This document shows positions 7,040-10,413 of a DNA stretch of 10,413 nt, piece by piece. Source of the DNA: Deltaproteobacteria bacterium (lineage in GTDB: Bacteria > Desulfobacterota > Syntrophia > Syntrophales > JAAYKM01). The stretch covers positions 1 through 10,413 of the forward strand of contig JAGVTI010000323.1 of NCBI GenBank assembly GCA_019136935.1, given 5' to 3'. The position numbers and the translations under genes were made by a program. Position 1 is the first letter of the stretch, and each line of letters begins with the position of its first letter. A model generated the notes under the pieces. That model was not told the DNA's origin and searched no databases. It saw only the letters and a list, made by a program, of their open reading frames with translations.

Positions 7040-7714
7040 ATGGAACGAATCCAGATTGCGGGTGTTCACGACCTGCGGGAAGCGGCGCTTCTCGTTCAGT
7101 GCGGTGTGCGCCAGCTTGGCTTTCCGTTGTGCCTTGACGTGCACGAACAGGATCTGAGCGACGCCGAGGCCCGTGAAATCGGGTTATCTCTGCCTGTGGA
7201 AGTGAAAAGGGTGGTCATCACCTACCTCGATCGTGCCGAGACGATCCTGGAGCTGTGCAAAAAGACGGGGATGGTGATTGTTCAGATCCACGGGGATATA
7301 AGCCTCCGGGAAGGATCGCGGCTGCGGGAGATGGCACCCGGCTTGGGAATCATCAAAAGCCTGATCGTGCGGGGAAATAACCTGGAGGCGTTGATTGCGG
7401 CGGCAAAAGCGTGGGCGCCCCTGGCCGATGCGTTCATTACCGATACCTTCGATCCTGAAACGGGGGCGTCCGGGGCGACCGGGAAGATCCATGACTGGGA
7501 GGTCAGCCGTGTCCTGGCGGAACATGCGGAGAAACCCGTTTTTTTAGCCGGCGGGTTGAATCCGGATAACGTCGGCCGGGCGATTCGGAAAGTTCGGCCC
7601 TGGGGCGTCGATTGCCATACCGGTGTAGAGGGTCCCGACGGCAGGAAGGATCCTGATCTGGTGCGGTCTTTCATCGCGGAAGCGGAAAGGGCGTTCCGGG
7701 AGACGGTGCGGTGA
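7040..7714 (+). CDS. TrpF-like (phosphoribosylanthranilate isomerase-like) barrel protein
   Basis: 224-residue (beta/alpha)8 barrel resembling phosphoribosylanthranilate isomerase of tryptophan synthesis. TrpF-like features: VQIHGD (81-86, usual QLHG), FITDTFD (132-138, carrying the Asp of the catalytic general acid), GATGKIHDWE (145-154), the phosphate loop FLAGGLNPDNV (168-178) and DCHTGVEGPDGRKD (191-204, usual SSGVE..G.KD). Key differences: the opening reads IQIAGVHD where TrpF has KICG, so the catalytic Cys is Ala7; and the loop that carries a substrate-binding Arg (SPR in TrpF) reads DVHEQDLS (33-40). True isomerase activity is therefore doubtful. It is not next to trp genes; its neighbour is the PCC-domain gene. 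GAGGTGG (7026-7032) lies 7 bases before the ATG. A paralogue acting on another phosphosugar or phosphate compound is the likeliest reading. Confidence 0.8.
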   Translation: MERIQIAGVHDLREAALLVQCGVRQLGFPLCLDVHEQDLSDAEAREIGLSLPVEVKRVVITYLDRAETILELCKKTGMVIVQIHGDISLREGSRLREMAPGLGIIKSLIVRGNNLEALIAAAKAWAPLADAFITDTFDPETGASGATGKIHDWEVSRVLAEHAEKPVFLAGGLNPDNVGRAIRKVRPWGVDCHTGVEGPDGRKDPDLVRSFIAEAERAFRETVR

Positions 7715-7772
7715 AACGGAAAATGTGCGGCAGATCCCGGGCATGCGCTTGCTTCCCTGTTGCCGCTTGATG

Positions 7773-7814
7773 CACGGGACGGGGTCAAACGGCCGATGCG
7801 GACCCCGCCCCGTG
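7773..7814. terminator. Hairpin between convergent genes, probable bidirectional terminator
   Basis: CACGGGACGGGGTC (7773-7786) and GACCCCGCCCCGTG (7801-7814) pair at 13 of 14 positions around a 14-base loop. It sits between the TrpF-like stop and the mop stop. No T-run follows on either strand, so it may act with Rho, or only stabilise the 3' ends. Confidence 0.5.
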
Positions 7815-7848
7815 TTGCCGGACAGTCTGATGGAGAACCGCGAAAAAA

Positions 7849-8058
7849 TCAATCGGCACCAATAATGACGCTGGACGCCTTGATGATCGCGTAGACTTCT
7901 TTTCCCTGAGAGAGGTTCAGGGCATTGGCCGATTCTTTTGTGATGATGGACACGACCTCCTGACCGCCCGGCAATGTGACGACGACCTCGACATTCACCA
8001 CACCGGTGATCACCTGTTTGACGGTTCCCTTAAGAACGTTCCGCGCACTGATTTTCAT
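7849..8058 (-). CDS. Stand-alone Mop domain protein (molbindin)
   Basis: 69-residue single Mop domain that binds molybdate or tungstate, normally as a hexamer that stores or buffers the oxyanion in the cytosol for molybdenum cofactor synthesis. Family features run the whole length: KISARNVLKGTVKQVITGVV (2-21), NVEVVVTLPGGQEVVSIIT (22-40), SANALNLSQGKEVYAIIKAS (43-62) and a short tail ending VIIGAD. It matches the usual one-domain molbindin size of about 68-70. AGGAGG lies 7 bases before the ATG. It is not followed by mod transport genes here. A TOBE-like domain from an ABC transporter is excluded because nothing precedes it in frame. Its upstream region has a marked inverted repeat (8134-8194). 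Confidence 0.93.
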   Translation of the reverse strand: MKISARNVLKGTVKQVITGVVNVEVVVTLPGGQEVVSIITKESANALNLSQGKEVYAIIKASSVIIGAD

Positions 8059-8133
8059 GAACTTTCCTCCTGCTCATCAAAAAAATCTTTCAGTCTTGTT
8101 CGGTATTTTCCCGGACACTCAAACCGTGGCGGT

Positions 8134-8194
8134 CCCGTAAAAAGCCGAGATTTTCCGCCGCCCTTGGCGGGGGATGGCCCGGGCTTCATACGGG
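8134..8194 (-). other. Nested inverted repeat upstream of mop, possible structured leader
   Basis: On the minus strand CCCGTA (8194-8189) pairs with TACGGG (8139-8134); after a single U-U mismatch GAAGCC (8187-8182) pairs with GGCTTT (8146-8141, one G-U), giving a stem of 13 positions. It encloses a second hairpin, CCGCC/GGCGG (8166-8170 with 8155-8159). It begins 76 bases upstream of the mop ATG. It could be a metal- or cofactor-sensing leader, or a terminator-like structure with a T-run in its right arm. I do not recognise it as the known molybdenum cofactor riboswitch. Confidence 0.4.
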
Positions 8195-8217
8195 CTCACC
8201 AACCTTTGCCATGAAAT

Positions 8218-8246
8218 AAAAAGGCCGCCGGTGGCGACGACCTTTT
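8218..8246 (-). terminator. Intrinsic terminator of the CBS-domain gene
   Basis: On the minus strand AAAAGG...CCTTTTT encloses CGCC-ACC-GGCG, with a two-base bulge, and is followed by a T-rich tail. It lies 28 bases after the CBS gene stop. A small second hairpin, CAGGGG/CCCCTG (8248-8267), lies between the stop and this stem. Confidence 0.75.
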
Positions 8247-8273
8247 GCAGGGGTTTGCATCCCCCTGTATAGA

Positions 8274-8726
8274 TCAGTATCCCTGTATATAATGCTTCAA
8301 CTGTTCCGTGGTGAAGGCCGCTTCGTCGAAGAGATTCTTTACGACGTCGCCGATCGAGATGATGCCCATGATGTTATCCCCGTCCATAACGGGGACGTGA
8401 CGGATGTGCTTTTCCGTCATCAGTCCCATGACGGCGTCAAGGGGCGTGTCCTTCTGGACGACAAAAAGCTTTTCCCGAGGGGTCATGACGTTCTTCACGG
8501 GTTTTTTCCATAGCTCCCTGTCCTTCATTTCGACCAGGCGCATAATGTCCCGCTCCGAAATGACACCCGCGAGCCGACCGTTGTCATCGAGCACAACGAG
8601 GCTTCCGACCCTTTTCTTGTTCATCAGGACGACACAATCGAATAAAATTTCGCCCAGCTGAACCTTGTAGAGCTTCGATCCTTTCCTTTCCAGAACTGTT
8701 GCCGCGTTCAAGATCATGGTGTCCAT
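8274..8726 (-). CDS. Two-CBS-domain protein
   Basis: 150-residue soluble protein built of two CBS motifs, a Bateman pair that usually binds adenine nucleotides and regulates partners. CBS1 spans about 14-67, with MNKKRVGSLVVLDDNGRLAG (35-54) and VISERDIMR (55-63). CBS2 spans about 77-132, with VKNVMTPRE (77-85), DAVMGLMTEKHIRHVPVMD (97-115) and GIISIGDVVK (121-130). The GxISxxD ends of both motifs, which contact ribose and phosphate of nucleotides, are intact (ISERD and ISIGD). No catalytic or DNA-binding domain is attached, so the partner is unknown; stand-alone versions are common in proteobacteria. Transcribed alone: it has its own terminator downstream and a 381-base gap upstream. GGAGG lies 5 bases before ATG 8726, which favours it over the ATG three codons later. 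Confidence 0.92.
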   Translation of the reverse strand: MDTMILNAATVLERKGSKLYKVQLGEILFDCVVLMNKKRVGSLVVLDDNGRLAGVISERDIMRLVEMKDRELWKKPVKNVMTPREKLFVVQKDTPLDAVMGLMTEKHIRHVPVMDGDNIMGIISIGDVVKNLFDEAAFTTEQLKHYIQGY

Positions 8727-8852
8727 AGGTTCCTCCTTCGCTGTCTGGTAATGAGGTTAATAAAAATCAACACTTTTTGCGAATGACTGGTATTCGAGGC
8801 AGCGAAACGGCGGGTTTGGCCTATGCCGCCTTTCTCTTTTTAACTTGGCCGA

Positions 8853-8881
8853 TTTTTACACCGTGTAAAAAGCCGGCTTTT
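8853..8881. promoter_or_regulatory. Two overlapping palindromes upstream of the CBS gene
   Basis: TTTTTACACCGTGTAAAAA (8853-8871) is a perfect 9-bp inverted repeat around one base, and AAAAGCCGGCTTTT (8868-8881) is a perfect 14-base palindrome sharing its AAAA. Spacing too tight for ordinary hairpin loops suggests protein binding sites. They lie about 130-155 bases before the CBS start. Confidence 0.4.
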
Positions 8882-9047
8882 CTTTACGTCGAAGAGAGCC
8901 GAATCCGCTAAAAAACACCACAGACTGAAAAACGACAGGTTAGAATCCCATATTCTGAATTGAATTTGACCGGAACTGTTTCTATGGCCCCATTCTGCCC
9001 CAGAGCTTTTTTAAAATCAAGACGAAATTTTTGGGGGGGTGGAACGT

Positions 9048-9080
9048 GTTCCGGGAGATGTCCGAATGTTCTCCCGGAAC
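9048..9080 (-). terminator. Hairpin after the porin gene, probable terminator
   Basis: GTTCCGGGAGA (9048-9058) and TCTCCCGGAAC (9070-9080) form a perfect 11-bp stem with an 11-base loop, beginning 28 bases after the porin stop. On the minus strand it is followed by a C-run, not a T-run, so it may protect the 3' end or need Rho. Confidence 0.55.
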
Positions 9081-9107
9081 GGAAGAGATAAAACGGTTTA
9101 CGGAAAA

Positions 9108-10385
9108 TCAGAATTTAAGCTGGAAACCGACCTGGTACTTGTCATAATCCTTGTTCTTCGCCGTCTGAGCTTCATATTCCCTTTTTTCGAGGGCAATGAA
9201 AGGCATGAACTCCTTTGAAAAATCGTAGGAGGCGCCGGCTACATAGGTTTTGTACTCATCGTCGCTTTGATCGTCGTTCGGATCGAAGTAATAGTACTTG
9301 CCGAACAGGCGCAGCTTTTCCAGTTTCGGGATGCGTACGAAAGCCGCCGCCAGATAACCGTCCCGGTCATATTCGTCTTCCGATTTATAAGTACCCTGCC
9401 CCCAGTAGTACTGGCCCATGACGGTAAAGTACCTGTGCTGCAGGGAAGCCTGAACGACATTCATTTCCCAGTCGGGATTTCTTCGGGTATCTCCCGCCCC
9501 CGCCTTGAATTTATTGTTTCTTTCCCCGTACGTGCCGGTATAGGCTACCTGGAACCCTTTCAGAACCGGAACCGAAGGCATGGGACGGACATAGACGAGG
9601 CCCGAAACGACCTTGTTGCCGTTGGTTTCCGACTCCGAATAGCCGGCGCCGTTGTAAAGACCGACCATGTAACCGCCCCACTTGCCGGCGAAGGATTTTG
9701 AAACGGACTTGAGGTATTCTTCATCCATTTTCCCGCCGAATGTCCCCTCGTTGGATATGCCGAAATCCGCCGAGGACTGGATTCCCGCCTCGTCCATGAG
9801 ATGTTTGCCCTGGACGCGGTATGGCCAGATGGCTCCGTCGTAAGCATCGGAAAACGTGGGAATCAGGCCGGCCAGCGTTGTTGTGCCCAGAAGCTTCATG
9901 CTCACGTAGGCGTTTTTCAGGCGGATTTCCCAACCGTTTCCCTTGTCGTCAGAGTCTTTCGAGGTAAAGATGTCCGTCGTAACCTTCACTCCCAACCAGT
10001 CATTAAAATCCTTTGTTAAGGTCAGGTAAGCGCGGTTTACTGCGAACTCGTTTGAAGAATCACCGTTGTCGACATCCTTGGCATTCCACTCCGCGAATAC
10101 CGTCGTGCCGATCTTGATCCCTTTCAAGGCGGCAGGAAGAAAATCGCCGTTTGCGGCCGACTTCATGATCTCGTCCTTGATTTCCCTTTTTTCCTTCCGG
10201 CTGTTTACCGAGACTTCCTGCAAAAGCGCATCCGCTTCCTGCTGGGTTACAATGTTCTTGCTTTTCAGCAGGTTGATCAGCTTCACCACGTCGGCCTCCG
10301 CGGCAAAAAGGGGAGGCGCCGAAAATCCCCACATCAGAAAGCCGATCAGAATAATCGCTCTCACCCATTTTTTACCTCTAACCAT
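9108..10385 (-). CDS. Outer-membrane beta-barrel porin (OprO/OprP-like)
   Basis: 425-residue precursor of an outer-membrane channel. A signal peptide covers about residues 1-29 (basic MVRGKKWVR, a hydrophobic core, then PPLFA-AEA as the likely cleavage site). The mature start has a helical segment, DVVKLINLLKSKNIVTQQEA (32-51), then a charged coil KEKREIKDEI, a layout common in deltaproteobacterial porins. From about residue 88 (KGIKIGTTVFAEW) alternating strands with aromatic belts continue to the end, and the chain ends in Phe (VGFQLKF), the usual signal for barrel assembly. Strand-rich motifs such as FAVNRAYLTLTKDFNDWLGV resemble the phosphate-selective porin O/P family, but specificity for phosphate cannot be inferred. 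AAGGAG lies 6 bases before the ATG. The gene is complete, and its promoter would lie at or beyond the window edge. Confidence 0.85.
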   Translation of the reverse strand: MVRGKKWVRAIILIGFLMWGFSAPPLFAAEADVVKLINLLKSKNIVTQQEADALLQEVSVNSRKEKREIKDEIMKSAANGDFLPAALKGIKIGTTVFAEWNAKDVDNGDSSNEFAVNRAYLTLTKDFNDWLGVKVTTDIFTSKDSDDKGNGWEIRLKNAYVSMKLLGTTTLAGLIPTFSDAYDGAIWPYRVQGKHLMDEAGIQSSADFGISNEGTFGGKMDEEYLKSVSKSFAGKWGGYMVGLYNGAGYSESETNGNKVVSGLVYVRPMPSVPVLKGFQVAYTGTYGERNNKFKAGAGDTRRNPDWEMNVVQASLQHRYFTVMGQYYWGQGTYKSEDEYDRDGYLAAAFVRIPKLEKLRLFGKYYYFDPNDDQSDDEYKTYVAGASYDFSKEFMPFIALEKREYEAQTAKNKDYDKYQVGFQLKF

Positions 10386-10413
10386 TTCCTTCTCCTTTCC
10401 TTCTGTCTTGATT

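Larger units (their letters stand above)
8727..9107. other. Intergenic region with several palindromes
   Basis: 381 bases between the CBS gene start and the porin stop. It must hold the CBS promoter; the best candidate on the minus strand is TTGATT, 17 bases, CAGAAT near 8991-9019, which is weak and far upstream. It holds the adjoining palindromes at 8853-8881 and the porin 3' hairpin at 9048-9080. No reading frame of note. Confidence 0.55.

Noticed and set aside
6533..7144. 203-codon minus-strand frame antisense to the PCC and TrpF-like genes
   Set aside because: Basic, low-information protein opposite two genes with clear families.
8134..8217. Known molybdenum cofactor or cyclic di-GMP riboswitch upstream of mop
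   Set aside because: The conserved sequence blocks of those riboswitch classes are not visible, so only an unnamed structured leader is reported.
8809..8841. GGCGG...CCGCC hairpin followed by a T-rich tract on the plus strand
   Set aside because: It looks like a weak plus-strand terminator, but no plus-strand gene lies upstream, and the stem is only 5 bp with a 12-base loop.

Overview
The window reads as chromosomal DNA of a Gram-negative, flagellated, anaerobic-type bacterium, most likely a deltaproteobacterium of the Syntrophus/Geobacter kind (Thermodesulfobacteriota). That placement is inference: it rests on an outer-membrane porin with a signal peptide, a Cache-domain chemoreceptor, a stand-alone Mop molybdate-binding protein, a gluconeogenic pair of class I fructose bisphosphatase and long class II-type aldolase, strong GGAGG ribosome binding sites, and GC-rich coding DNA (hand-counted samples near 65% in the aldolase and TrpF-like genes, about 50% in the porin, about 43% in one VOC gene). 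I see no integrase, transposase, CRISPR array, rRNA or tRNA.

Layout. 173-2554 (+): fbp followed after 12 bases by a 472-residue class II aldolase-like gene, closed by a textbook terminator (2569-2605). These two enzymes catalyse consecutive steps from triose phosphates to fructose 6-phosphate. 2654-3274 (-): a small M50/site-2-type membrane metalloprotease. 3275-3772: non-coding, holding a 133-base imperfect palindrome that looks like a dispersed repeat. 3773-4141 (-): an AT-rich VOC-fold protein. 4447-6300 (-): a Cache-type methyl-accepting chemotaxis protein with a sigma-28-like promoter upstream. 6524-7714 (+): a likely two-gene unit, a PCC/DUF296 domain protein and a TrpF-like barrel that lacks the catalytic cysteine of phosphoribosylanthranilate isomerase. 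7849-8058 (-): Mop molbindin. 8274-8726 (-): a two-CBS-domain protein with its own terminator. 9108-10385 (-): a complete outer-membrane porin.

The genes form small independent units rather than one pathway: sugar phosphate synthesis, chemotaxis, molybdate handling, outer-membrane transport, and an unexplained PCC/TrpF-like pair. The best candidate for something undescribed is that pair: the barrel keeps the phosphate-binding loops and general-acid Asp of TrpF but has Ala in place of the catalytic Cys and no Arg in the substrate loop, is not in a trp operon, and follows a PCC protein whose third histidine is replaced. Secondary points are the nested inverted repeat before mop, the palindromic element at 3502-3634, and the altered substrate motif in the aldolase. 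The annotation rests on reading motifs by eye; no database search was possible.
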